A DNA stretch of 5,512 bases from contig JACQIF010000084.1 of NCBI GenBank assembly GCA_016198635.1, positions 1 through 5,512 of the forward strand, read 5' to 3'. Shown here piece after piece: positions 1-5,512 of this stretch (position 1 is its first letter; every line of letters starts with the position of its first letter). The position numbers and the translations under genes are program-made. This DNA is from Candidatus Aenigmatarchaeota archaeon. Lineage in GTDB: Archaea > Aenigmatarchaeota > Aenigmatarchaeia > PWEA01 > JACQIF01. Under the pieces are notes generated by a model. The model worked only from the letters and a program-made list of their open reading frames with translations, did no database searches and had not been told where the DNA came from.

Positions 1-1
1 G

Positions 2-487
2 CCGTGCTTCAGGTGCCTCGTGCCGCAGCAACCGGGCCCTCTGGAGACGTGCGACTTGGAAGGCGTTGACGCGCGCACGGCGCAGAAGGTTGCGGCACTG
101 CAAGTCGAAGAAGCATTGAGAATCCTGAAAGGAGAAGCGCCGCGCAACGTACTGATCGACGTATCTGGGAAAGAGATCAGGGAAACAGACGTTCCTCTAC
201 GGAAGGGTTGCCCGGCCTGCAATGGAACATACGAATATCTTAACAAGCCGCCTGCGGCGACGGCGCTGTGCGGCCGGGACGCTTACCTGATAAGGTTTGG
301 CCAAAAAATGGATTTGCAAGAGTTAGGCACACGACTATCGCAAAAGATGAAAACACGGCTTTTTGATGGTGTTTTGCACGTCTACCCCGACGAGAAGAGG
401 ATAACGCTCTTCGAGAATCGGGCTATCGTAGATGCGAAGAACGAACGGGAAGCGCGGTCGCGGCTGGCGCGGTTTGTCGGGGTTTGA
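2..487 (+). CDS. ThiF/MoeB/HesA-family E1-like adenylyltransferase, C-terminal part (5' end outside window)
   Basis: Reading frame 2 is open from the window edge to TGA at 485-487, giving 161 residues. A GTG at position 20 is internal, because family-conserved sequence (PCFRC) lies in frame upstream of it. In order, the fragment shows PCFRC (first zinc CxxC, residues 2-5), TCDLEGV with Cys17 in the crossover loop typical of E1-like enzymes, a helix ending EEALRILKGE, and CPAC (second zinc CxxC, 70-73). A C-terminal extension follows with CGRDAY (90-95) and a terminal ITLFENRAIV...ARSRLARFVGV. That extension resembles the CGRD...LTLF.DGRAII...ARxLYARYIG tail of many archaeal and thermophile ThiF/MoeB proteins. 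The family adenylates the C-terminal glycine of ubiquitin-like sulfur carriers (ThiS, MoaD, SAMPs). The ATP-binding half is not visible, so the carrier, and the choice between ThiF, MoeB, HesA and UbaA, cannot be decided. It ends 76 nt before sufB and probably belongs to a separate transcript. Confidence 0.85.
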   Translation, partial: PCFRCLVPQQPGPLETCDLEGVDARTAQKVAALQVEEALRILKGEAPRNVLIDVSGKEIRETDVPLRKGCPACNGTYEYLNKPPAATALCGRDAYLIRFGQKMDLQELGTRLSQKMKTRLFDGVLHVYPDEKRITLFENRAIVDAKNEREARSRLARFVGV

Positions 488-493
488 AGGAAC

Positions 494-500
494 GGTTTTT
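494..500 (+). terminator. Possible oligo-T terminator after the E1-like gene
   Basis: GGTTTTT begins 7 nt after the upstream stop codon and ends in five consecutive T. No stem-loop precedes it, so it is not a bacterial intrinsic terminator. Short T-runs can end transcription in archaea, and this would separate the upstream gene from the suf promoter. This is an inference from position and base content only. Confidence 0.3.
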
Positions 501-508
501 GCAATACC

Positions 509-517
509 TTTAAATAA
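509..517 (+). promoter_or_regulatory. Archaeal TATA-box-like promoter of the suf operon
   Basis: TTTAAATAA lies 46 nt before the sufB ATG in the only sizeable intergenic gap and resembles the archaeal TATA-box consensus. A start about 25 nt downstream would fall near 535-541, leaving a short leader of roughly 25 nt. A bacterial reading was considered: TATAAC at 535-540 would pass as a -10, but no TTGACA-like hexamer sits about 17 nt upstream (TTGCAA at 499-504 is 30 nt away). The BRE region upstream is not striking. Confidence 0.6.
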
Positions 518-520
518 CCG

Positions 521-530
521 CAGGCGCCTG
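521..530. promoter_or_regulatory. 10-bp perfect palindrome between TATA box and predicted start
   Basis: CAGGCGCCTG is its own reverse complement over 10 bp; the flanking bases do not extend it. It lies 3 bp downstream of the TATA-like box and 3 bp upstream of a second inverted repeat. A protein bound here could interfere with TFB or RNA polymerase loading. The role as an operator is inferred from position and symmetry; I do not recognise the binding factor. Confidence 0.4.
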
Positions 531-533
531 TAA

Positions 534-550
534 GTATAACAGTGTTATAC
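534..550. promoter_or_regulatory. Inverted repeat, candidate operator at the sufB transcription start
   Basis: GTATAAC-AGT-GTTATAC has perfect 7-bp arms around a 3-bp centre. It covers the start site predicted from the TATA-like box and ends 13 nt before the sufB ATG, a classic place for an archaeal repressor to block initiation. If transcription starts inside the repeat, the leader RNA would not contain the whole hairpin, which favours a DNA-level operator. It does not match the SufR (CAAC-N6-GTTG), Fur, DtxR/IdeR or IscR sites as I know them. Confidence 0.5.
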
Positions 551-563
551 AAACGGGGATGTT

Positions 564-1970
564 ATGCCAGTTTCACAAGAACTCGTGCGTTCCAAGCAGG
601 AGTACCGTTACGGATTCCATGACGACGTGCGTTCCGTATACGAAACGCCTAAAGGCCTCAGCGAGAGCACTGTCCGTGCCATATCAGAGCAGAAGAACGA
701 GCCCGAGTGGATGCTCGAGTTCCGTCTCAAAGCGCTCACTGCGTTCGTGAACAAACCGATGCCTGCGTGGGGCGCTGACCTTTCAGGAATAAACTTCGAT
801 GAGATCGTTTACTACATCAAGCCGTCTGCGCGCACTGATACGAAGTGGGAGGACGTTCCAGAACAGATACGCAAAACGTTCCAGCGCTTGGGTCTTCCTG
901 AGGCCGAACAAAAATTCCTTGGCGGCGTCACGGCGCAGTATGAGTCTGAAGCAGTATACCACTCCATAAACAAAGACCTCGAAGCTAAAGGTGTGGTCTT
1001 CCTTAGCATGGATGAGGGTTTGAAGCAATACCCGGAGTTGGTCAAAAAATATTTTGGCACAGTCGTCCCAAAAGAGGACAACAAGTTCGCCGCCCTGAAC
1101 TCGGCCGTATGGAGCGGCGGTTCGTTCCTGTACGTACCGAAAGGTGTTCATGTTAACGTTCCGCTACAGGCGTATTTCCGCATCAACGCCGAGCGTATGG
1201 GGCAGTTCGAGCGGACGTTGATAATAGTTGATGAAGGCGCGAGCGTTCACTACGTCGAGGGATGCACCGCCCCTACGTATTCGCGCGACTCTCTTCATGC
1301 CGCAGTCGTCGAAGTCATCGCTCTCAAGGACGCCAAAGTCCGTTACACGACAATACAGAACTGGTCTTCAAACGTCTACAACCTCGTCACCAAACGCGCG
1401 ATGGCGTACGAAGGTGCTACAGTCGAATGGATAGACGGGAATCTTGGTAGCAAAGTCACTATGAAATATCCGAGCGTAATACTGCGCGGACAGAACGCGA
1501 AGGCAGACATTTTGTCGATAGCGTTCGCAGGCCCGGGACAGCATCAGGATGCAGGAGCGAAAACTATACACTTGGCCCCGAACACATCGTCCCGCATAAT
1601 TTCAAAGTCCGTTAGTATGGGCGGCGGCCGCACCACGTACAGAGGGCTCGTTCGTGTAGGCAAGGGCTGTAAAGGCGTCAAATCGTCCGTACGTTGCGAT
1701 GCGCTGATACTCGACGAACGCTCGGCGAGCGATACGGTTCCATATATGGAGATCTACGAGGACGATGTGAGCATAGCACACGAAGCCACAGTCGGCAAGA
1801 TAAGCGAGGAGGCGCTCTTCTATCTGATGTCCCGTGGTCTCAAGGAGAACGAGGCGATGGCTCTCATCGTGAAGGGTTTCATCGAGGCTTTTACGAAGGA
1901 ACTGCCGATGGAGTATGCGATAGAGCTCAACCGCCTCATAGAAATGGAGATGGAAGGGGCAGTCGGATAA
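564..1970 (+). CDS. sufB: Fe-S cluster assembly scaffold subunit SufB
   Basis: This 468-residue protein has the usual length for full-length SufB, the core scaffold subunit of the cytosolic SufBCD complex. The N-terminal helical part (about 1-110) leads into the right-handed beta-helix core and ends in the helical SufC-binding region ([21 protein letters not shown], 406-426). Key residues can be placed by motif. Cys234 in EGCTAP matches the E. coli SufB cysteine that receives persulfide sulfur (Cys254). Cys378 in VRCDA matches Cys405 (QCDSM). His406-Glu407 in AHEAT match the His/Glu pair proposed as cluster ligands at the SufB-SufD interface. Only three cysteines occur (234, 369, 378), so an N-terminal CxxC cluster motif is absent. 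The ATG is preceded by GGGG at 555-558 with 5-nt spacing. An overlapping ATG at 559 is in another frame. It is the first gene of the operon, and sufD follows after 12 nt. Confidence 0.97.
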   Translation: MPVSQELVRSKQEYRYGFHDDVRSVYETPKGLSESTVRAISEQKNEPEWMLEFRLKALTAFVNKPMPAWGADLSGINFDEIVYYIKPSARTDTKWEDVPEQIRKTFQRLGLPEAEQKFLGGVTAQYESEAVYHSINKDLEAKGVVFLSMDEGLKQYPELVKKYFGTVVPKEDNKFAALNSAVWSGGSFLYVPKGVHVNVPLQAYFRINAERMGQFERTLIIVDEGASVHYVEGCTAPTYSRDSLHAAVVEVIALKDAKVRYTTIQNWSSNVYNLVTKRAMAYEGATVEWIDGNLGSKVTMKYPSVILRGQNAKADILSIAFAGPGQHQDAGAKTIHLAPNTSSRIISKSVSMGGGRTTYRGLVRVGKGCKGVKSSVRCDALILDERSASDTVPYMEIYEDDVSIAHEATVGKISEEALFYLMSRGLKENEAMALIVKGFIEAFTKELPMEYAIELNRLIEMEMEGAVG

Positions 1971-1975
1971 AGGTG
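1971..1975 (+). promoter_or_regulatory. Shine-Dalgarno site that fixes the sufD GTG start
   Basis: AGGTG directly follows the sufB stop codon and sits 7 nt before GTG 1983. It matches the GGAGGTGA anti-SD complement well. No other in-frame start lies between it and the GTG, so it supports GTG as the true sufD start. Confidence 0.65.
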
Positions 1976-1982
1976 CGTTGTT

Positions 1983-3164
1983 GTGTTTGCAATTCAGCAA
2001 GAGAACTCCATCAACTTCGAATCGTTTTTCAAAAAACTTCGCGAACCCTCGTGGAGCACGGCTGTGAGAAAAGAGGCCGCAAAAAACTTCGCCAAACTTC
2101 CATTGCCGACGCGCAAGGACGAGGAGTGGAAGTACACGGATGTCAAAGGTTTTACGTTTTTCGAGCCGTCTTCTTTTGCCGTTTCCATTGTTTCTCCGAA
2201 AGGCGTTGTCGCCGTATCGATGCCTGACGCACTTGAAAAATACGATGGTTTGATCAGGCCAATATTACAAAAAGCAGGCGCAAAAGACAAGTTCTCTGCG
2301 TTCTGTTCGGCCGCGTGGACCAACGGATATTTTGTTTACGCCGATGGAAACACGGAAAACCCCGTTATTGTTAAACACACGGCTGGCGAGCCTGCCTGTT
2401 CGCGCTCTGTAATTGTCGCAGAACGCAATGCACGCGTCACGATATGCGAAATTTTTGATGGAGACGCGCCGTCGCACTACGGAACTCTTGACGTTGTGGC
2501 AAAGGAGAACGCCGAGGTGAACGTTATCACAGTCCAGCGATTCGGAGACGGGACGTGGGACCATACGATAAAAAACGGCCGCTGCGAACGCGACGCGCGG
2601 ATAAACTGGACCTTTGCGCTTTTGGGCGGACGTACAAGCAAGCTCAAGGAAGAGACGGTCTTTGAAGGTTCGGGAGCCTCGTCCGAACTCAAGGGAGTTT
2701 ACTTCGGAACTGGCAAACAGCACCTCTCCGTCGTAACGAACACAAACCATGAGGCGCCGAATACGCGCGCAAACATAGAGACGCGCGGCGTTCTCAAGGA
2801 TGACGCCTCGTCGATGAGCCGCGGACTCATCCGAATAGAGAAAGTTGCTCACGGAACTGACTCGCAGCTTCACGACCGCACGCTGCACCTGAGTTCAGGA
2901 GCGATGTCGAATTCTATTCCGAGCCTAGAGATAGAAAACAATGACGTCCGCGCTTCGCACGGCTCATCCACCGGAAAGATAGACGAGGAACAGATGTTTT
3001 ATTTGATGTCACGGGGGCTTTCGCGCGAAGAGGCCGAAACGCTAATAGTTGAAGGGTTCTTCGAGACAGTTGTTAATGCGATAAGCGTGTCTGACGTCAG
3101 GGAAGGCGTGCGCGAGTTAGTGAGCTCCAAAATCACATCTAAAGAGCATTTAAAGCTTGTTTAA
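1983..3164 (+). CDS. sufD: Fe-S cluster assembly subunit SufD
   Basis: This 393-residue paralogue of SufB is of usual SufD length. SufD pairs with SufB in the SufBCD complex and is linked to iron acquisition and cluster formation at the shared interface. The N-terminal region holds the family motif RKDEEWKYTDV (44-54). A beta-helix core follows, and the C-terminal segment ENNDVRASHGSSTGKIDEEQ continues into MFYLMSRGL. His326 in ASHG corresponds to E. coli SufD His360, which with SufB Cys405 is needed for cluster assembly. The [24 protein letters not shown] segment closely parallels the C-terminal end of the upstream SufB, as expected for the SufC-contact region. It lacks the EGC and RCD cysteine motifs of SufB, which is why it is called SufD and not a second SufB. 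The start is GTG, supported by AGGTG 7 nt upstream. It lies 12 nt after sufB and 11 nt before sufS. Confidence 0.95.
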   Translation: MFAIQQENSINFESFFKKLREPSWSTAVRKEAAKNFAKLPLPTRKDEEWKYTDVKGFTFFEPSSFAVSIVSPKGVVAVSMPDALEKYDGLIRPILQKAGAKDKFSAFCSAAWTNGYFVYADGNTENPVIVKHTAGEPACSRSVIVAERNARVTICEIFDGDAPSHYGTLDVVAKENAEVNVITVQRFGDGTWDHTIKNGRCERDARINWTFALLGGRTSKLKEETVFEGSGASSELKGVYFGTGKQHLSVVTNTNHEAPNTRANIETRGVLKDDASSMSRGLIRIEKVAHGTDSQLHDRTLHLSSGAMSNSIPSLEIENNDVRASHGSSTGKIDEEQMFYLMSRGLSREEAETLIVEGFFETVVNAISVSDVREGVRELVSSKITSKEHLKLV

Positions 3165-3175
3165 GAGGGTTTGTT

Positions 3176-4402
3176 ATGCAAAGGACTACAGATAAAGGAA
3201 ACATCGACGCCGACGCGATTCGCAGAGACTTCCCCATCTTCTCCGGACGCAAGCTCGTTTACCTTGACAGCGCCGCGACCTCGCAGAAACCGAAGCATGT
3301 TATCGAAGCCATGAAATCATACTACGAACGCACAAACGCCAACGTCCACCGCGGTGTTTACAAGCTCTCCGAAGAGGCTACACAAGCGTATGAAGATGCG
3401 CACAGGAAAGTCGCTCAATTCATAGGCGCCGATTCGTGGGATCAGATTATTTTCACGAGAAACGCCACCGAAGCCATAAATTTGGTTGCGTATTCGTGGG
3501 GCCTCGCTAACGTCCGCAAAGGAGACGAGATTCTCGTGACGCGCATGGAACACCACTCGAACCTCGTGCCGTGGCAGTTCGTCGCGAAGCGCACGGGCGC
3601 GAAACTGAAGTTCATTGAGATAGACAAGGACGGGAACTTAGAACTTGATAAATTAGACAAACTAATCACAAACAAAACAAAGCTCGTTGCGGTAACGCAC
3701 GTTTCGAATGTTTTGGGAACCATCAACGACATCGAAAAAATAACAAAAATTGCGCACCAGAAAGGCGCCCGCGTGCTCGTGGACGCCGCGCAGAGCGTGC
3801 CTCACATGCCTGTGCGCGTTGGCGACGCCGATTTTGTCGTCTTCTCTGGCCACAAGATGTGTGGCCCTACGGGCATAGGAGTTCTCTACGCAAAGCGCGA
3901 ACTTCTTGAAAAGATGGAGCCGTTCCTCTATGGCGGCGACATGATTTCCAAAGTGACGTACGAAGGCGCGGAGTGGAACGCGCTGCCGTGGAAGTTCGAA
4001 GCCGGGACGCCTAACATAGCCGGTGGTGTCGGTATGGGCGCGGCTATAGACTATTTGCAGAGTATTGGAATGGACAACGTGCGCGCACATGAGATCGAGC
4101 TCACGGAGTATGCGATACAAAAACTATCCAAGATAAAAGAGGTGACCATCTACGGAAATCCAAAGGAACGCGGTGGTGTCGTCTCTTTCAACGTTTCGGG
4201 CGTTCACGCGCATGACCTTGCAAGCGTGCTGGACGATGACAAAGTTTGCGTGCGCGCGGGCCACCACTGCGCGCAGCCCCTGCTCACAAAACTCCGTATT
4301 GGCGCCTGCGCACGTGCGTCTTTTTATATCTACAGCACGCGCGAAGACGTGGACGCGCTGGTTGCATCTATAGAAAGAGTGAAGAAGGTTTTTGGTGTAT
4401 GA
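3176..4402 (+). CDS. sufS: Cysteine desulfurase SufS (PLP-dependent, group II)
   Basis: This 408-residue protein, the usual SufS length, converts L-cysteine to alanine and a protein persulfide, supplying sulfur for cluster assembly. It has the class V aminotransferase fold. Visible active-site residues are Thr98 (NATEAIN), His126 over the PLP ring (MEHHSN), Asp203 and Gln206 (VDAAQS), the PLP Schiff-base Lys227 (SGHKMCG), Arg360 and catalytic Cys365 (VRAGHHCAQPL), and Arg380 (ARAS). K227, R360, C365 and R380 each sit one position after their E. coli SufS equivalents. RAGHHCAQPL is the Bacillus-like version of the loop. His346 (HAHD), 19 residues before the catalytic Cys, matches the B. subtilis SufS His342 that swaps onto the SufU zinc, in keeping with sufU next door. 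The usual YNT near the C-terminus reads YST (386-388). GAGGG at 3165-3169 lies 6 nt before the ATG. Confidence 0.96.
   Translation: MQRTTDKGNIDADAIRRDFPIFSGRKLVYLDSAATSQKPKHVIEAMKSYYERTNANVHRGVYKLSEEATQAYEDAHRKVAQFIGADSWDQIIFTRNATEAINLVAYSWGLANVRKGDEILVTRMEHHSNLVPWQFVAKRTGAKLKFIEIDKDGNLELDKLDKLITNKTKLVAVTHVSNVLGTINDIEKITKIAHQKGARVLVDAAQSVPHMPVRVGDADFVVFSGHKMCGPTGIGVLYAKRELLEKMEPFLYGGDMISKVTYEGAEWNALPWKFEAGTPNIAGGVGMGAAIDYLQSIGMDNVRAHEIELTEYAIQKLSKIKEVTIYGNPKERGGVVSFNVSGVHAHDLASVLDDDKVCVRAGHHCAQPLLTKLRIGACARASFYIYSTREDVDALVASIERVKKVFGV
4394..4397 (+). promoter_or_regulatory. Shine-Dalgarno site for sufU inside the end of sufS
   Basis: GGTG, in the last codons of sufS, stands 6 nt before ATG 4404. 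The same motif and spacing occur before sufC, and a similar AGGTG precedes sufD. This favours ATG 4404 over the in-frame TTG 4392 and GTG 4395, although GAAGG at 4384-4388 could serve GTG 4395 with 6-nt spacing. Confidence 0.5.
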
Positions 4403-4403
4403 T

Positions 4404-4829
4404 ATGTTAGGAACAGAGATGTACCGCGAGAACGTGCTGGATCACTACAGGAGTCCTCGGAATAAAGGGACGCTCGCGAAGCCTGATATCAAACGCGTCG
4501 GCCAGAATCCGCTCTGCGGAGACGAGATAGAGGTCACGATAAAGCTTGACGGAAAGCGCATCAAGGACGTTAAATTCAAAGGCAGTGGGTGCGCGATAAG
4601 CCAAGCATCGGCTTCGATGCTCACAGAGGATATCAAAGGAAAACCCATCGGCGACATTAAAAAAATGGAGCGTGACGACGTAGTAGAACTGCTTGGCGTC
4701 CCAATAAGCGCCACACGAATGAAGTGTGCAATGCTAGCGCTCGTTGTCGTCAAACACGGAATAATGTCTTATGAAGGGGCGAATGTACCTAAAACGACCA
4801 CAGAAGATACACCGGGTGAAGGAGCATGA
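4404..4829 (+). CDS. sufU: SufU/NifU-like Fe-S scaffold or sulfurtransferase, short form
   Basis: This 141-residue IscU-fold protein starts MLGTEMYRENVLDHYRSPRNKG, a typical SufU/IscU N-terminus. Metal or sulfur ligands are visible as Cys38 and Asp40 (NPLCGDE), Cys63 (GSGCAISQASASM) and Cys108 (RMKCAML). GSGCAISQASASM and a Lys rather than a His before the third Cys are SufU-like traits. The spacing Cys63-Cys108 (45 residues) is nevertheless close to IscU (43 in E. coli) and shorter than B. subtilis SufU (about 62), so the roughly 18-residue SufU insertion is missing. In Bacillus, SufU is a zinc-dependent acceptor of SufS persulfide; whether this short form does that, acts as a scaffold, or both, is open. 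It begins 1 nt after the sufS stop and overlaps sufC by 4 nt, so coupled translation is likely. In-frame alternative starts are GTG 4395, TTG 4392 and ATG 4419. The last dozen residues are a Thr/Pro/Gly-rich, probably flexible tail. Confidence 0.92.
   Translation: MLGTEMYRENVLDHYRSPRNKGTLAKPDIKRVGQNPLCGDEIEVTIKLDGKRIKDVKFKGSGCAISQASASMLTEDIKGKPIGDIKKMERDDVVELLGVPISATRMKCAMLALVVVKHGIMSYEGANVPKTTTEDTPGEGA
4815..4819 (+). promoter_or_regulatory. Shine-Dalgarno site for sufC within sufU
   Basis: GGTGA lies 6 nt before the sufC ATG, inside the last codons of sufU. It is a good match to the archaeal anti-SD. A second purine run, GGAG at 4821-4824, is too close to the ATG to serve. Confidence 0.6.
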
Positions 4830-5512
4830 GCCTGCGCATAGAAGATTTGCATGTCAGCGTCGATGGAAAGGAGATAGTCCGCGGCCTGACGCTCGAAGTG
4901 AACGAAGGCTCGTTCGTTGCAGTAATGGGACCCAACGGCTCTGGTAAAAGTACGCTGGCGTTCGCGCTGATGGGCCACCCGAAGTACAAGATTACCAAAG
5001 GCAGGATTCTGTTTAATGGGAAGGACATAACGAACGCGAAGCCCGACGAGCGCGCGCGTCTAGGCCTCTTTTTAGGCTTCCAGTACCCGAGCGAGGTTCC
5101 GGGCGTAACGGTAGGGAACTTCCTGTTCACTGCTCTAAAAACAAAGGACAAGAGCGCGGACATGAAGTCGTTTGTTACGCTGCTGAAGCAGAAGATGAAA
5201 GAGCTGCGCATAGACGAAGCATTCACGCAACGCTACCTCAACGAGGGCTTCTCCGGTGGCGAGAAGAAGCGAATGGAGATTTTACAGTTGGCCGTTCTAC
5301 AGCCTGAAATTGCCGTGCTGGACGAGATAGACAGCGGACTCGACATAGACGCCCTGAAGATCGTGGCAGAAGGCATCAACGCGTTGCGTTCACCTCAACG
5401 CGGCTTTTTGTTGATTACGCACTACCAAAGAATTCTAGACTATGTCAAACCGGACAAGATACACGTCATGCTCGACGGACGAGTCGCACGCACAGGCGGG
5501 GCAGAACTTGCC
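4826..5512 (+). CDS. sufC: Fe-S assembly ATPase SufC (3' end outside window)
   Basis: The frame stays open to the window edge, giving 229 residues of an ABC-type ATPase that usually has about 245-255, so only a short C-terminal tail is missing. SufC is the soluble ATPase of the SufBCD complex; its ATP-driven dimerisation changes the SufB-SufD interface during cluster building. Motifs in order are Walker A GPNGSGKST (35-43), the Q-loop in GFQYPSEVPGV (Gln86), the ABC signature FSGGEKKRMEI (142-152), Walker B AVLDEIDSGLDID with Asp166 and Glu167 (163-175), and the switch His199 (LLITHYQRIL). FQYPSEVPGV and DEIDSGLDID are diagnostic of SufC rather than transport ATPases, and no membrane partner is nearby. 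ATG overlaps the sufU stop codon as ATGA, with GGTGA 6 nt upstream. The position after sufU is unusual, since sufC commonly sits at the start of the cluster or beside sufB or sufD. Confidence 0.96.
   Translation, partial: MSLRIEDLHVSVDGKEIVRGLTLEVNEGSFVAVMGPNGSGKSTLAFALMGHPKYKITKGRILFNGKDITNAKPDERARLGLFLGFQYPSEVPGVTVGNFLFTALKTKDKSADMKSFVTLLKQKMKELRIDEAFTQRYLNEGFSGGEKKRMEILQLAVLQPEIAVLDEIDSGLDIDALKIVAEGINALRSPQRGFLLITHYQRILDYVKPDKIHVMLDGRVARTGGAELA

Noticed and set aside
20..22. GTG as the start of the E1-like gene
   Set aside because: The frame is open upstream to the window edge and encodes the conserved PCFRC zinc motif, so the gene begins outside the window.
499..540. Bacterial sigma-70 promoter made of TTGCAA and TATAAC
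   Set aside because: The two hexamers are 30 nt apart, far from the usual 16-18, so the archaeal TATA reading fits better.
534..550. RNA hairpin riboswitch or attenuator in the sufB leader
   Set aside because: The leader is too short for a known riboswitch, no T-run follows the stem, and transcription probably begins within the repeat.
1694..2227. 177-residue open frame on the plus strand across the sufB-sufD junction
   Set aside because: It overlaps two well-supported genes in another frame, and its composition is arginine- and cysteine-rich noise with no family motif.
2265..2888. 207-residue open frame on the minus strand
   Set aside because: It lies wholly antisense to sufD, has no recognisable domain, and is a shadow of the coding bias in the plus-strand gene.
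3149..3164. TTTAAA about 25 nt before sufS ATG, a possible internal promoter for a leaderless sufS message, plus a small TTAAA/TTTAA inverted repeat
   Set aside because: It lies in the last codons of sufD, the motif is short, and sufS has its own GAGGG ribosome site, which argues against a leaderless transcript. Chance is likelier.
4789..5226. 145-residue open frame on the minus strand opposite sufC
   Set aside because: It is antisense to clear SufC motifs (Walker A, Q-loop) and has no plausible start site or domain.
4826..5512. SufC as an ABC transporter ATPase
   Set aside because: FQYPSEVPGV, DEIDSGLDID and the suf context identify the SufC family, and no membrane protein gene is present.

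Overview
The window is almost entirely one tightly packed plus-strand operon for SUF-type iron-sulfur cluster assembly, in the order sufB - sufD - sufS - sufU - sufC. The 3' end of a separate ThiF/MoeB/HesA-type (E1-like) adenylyltransferase gene lies ahead of it. Both edge genes are cut by the window: the E1-like gene lacks its 5' end and sufC lacks its last few codons. No RNA gene, mobile element, CRISPR array or extended repeat was found, and no stretch over 300 bases lacks a gene.

Organism: I infer an archaeon, with moderate confidence. The only sizeable intergenic gap (488-563) carries TTTAAATAA, which resembles an archaeal TATA box, about 50 bp before sufB. A standard bacterial -35/-10 pair is not evident there. 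Shine-Dalgarno sites are of the GGTG/GGTGA kind, and AUA isoleucine codons are frequent despite a GC content that looks near 50 percent. These traits would suit a DPANN/Micrarchaeota-like or other uncultured archaeon, but the lineage cannot be fixed from the sequence alone. The protein set, with a cysteine desulfurase and SufU, is the kind usually met in Gram-positive bacteria and Thermotoga, so ancient transfer from bacteria is plausible.

Layout: 2-487 is the E1-like C-terminal half. 488-563 is the control region, with a T-run, the TATA-like box, a 10-bp perfect palindrome and a 7-3-7 inverted repeat over the expected transcription start. 564-1970 is sufB, 1983-3164 sufD (GTG start), 3176-4402 sufS, 4404-4829 sufU and 4826-5512 sufC (partial). 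Gaps between the suf genes are 12, 11 and 1 nt, and sufU and sufC overlap by ATGA, so one co-translated transcript is expected.

How the genes work together: SufS takes sulfur from L-cysteine as a persulfide, SufU accepts it (as a zinc-dependent sulfurtransferase and/or scaffold), and the SufB-SufC-SufD complex builds the cluster using SufC ATP hydrolysis. The main catalytic and ligand residues are present in all five proteins, so the pathway looks functional. The most interesting points are the operator-like palindromes ahead of sufB, a SufU with IscU-like cysteine spacing that lacks the usual SufU insertion, and sufC at the downstream end of the cluster. I see no wholly new system here.
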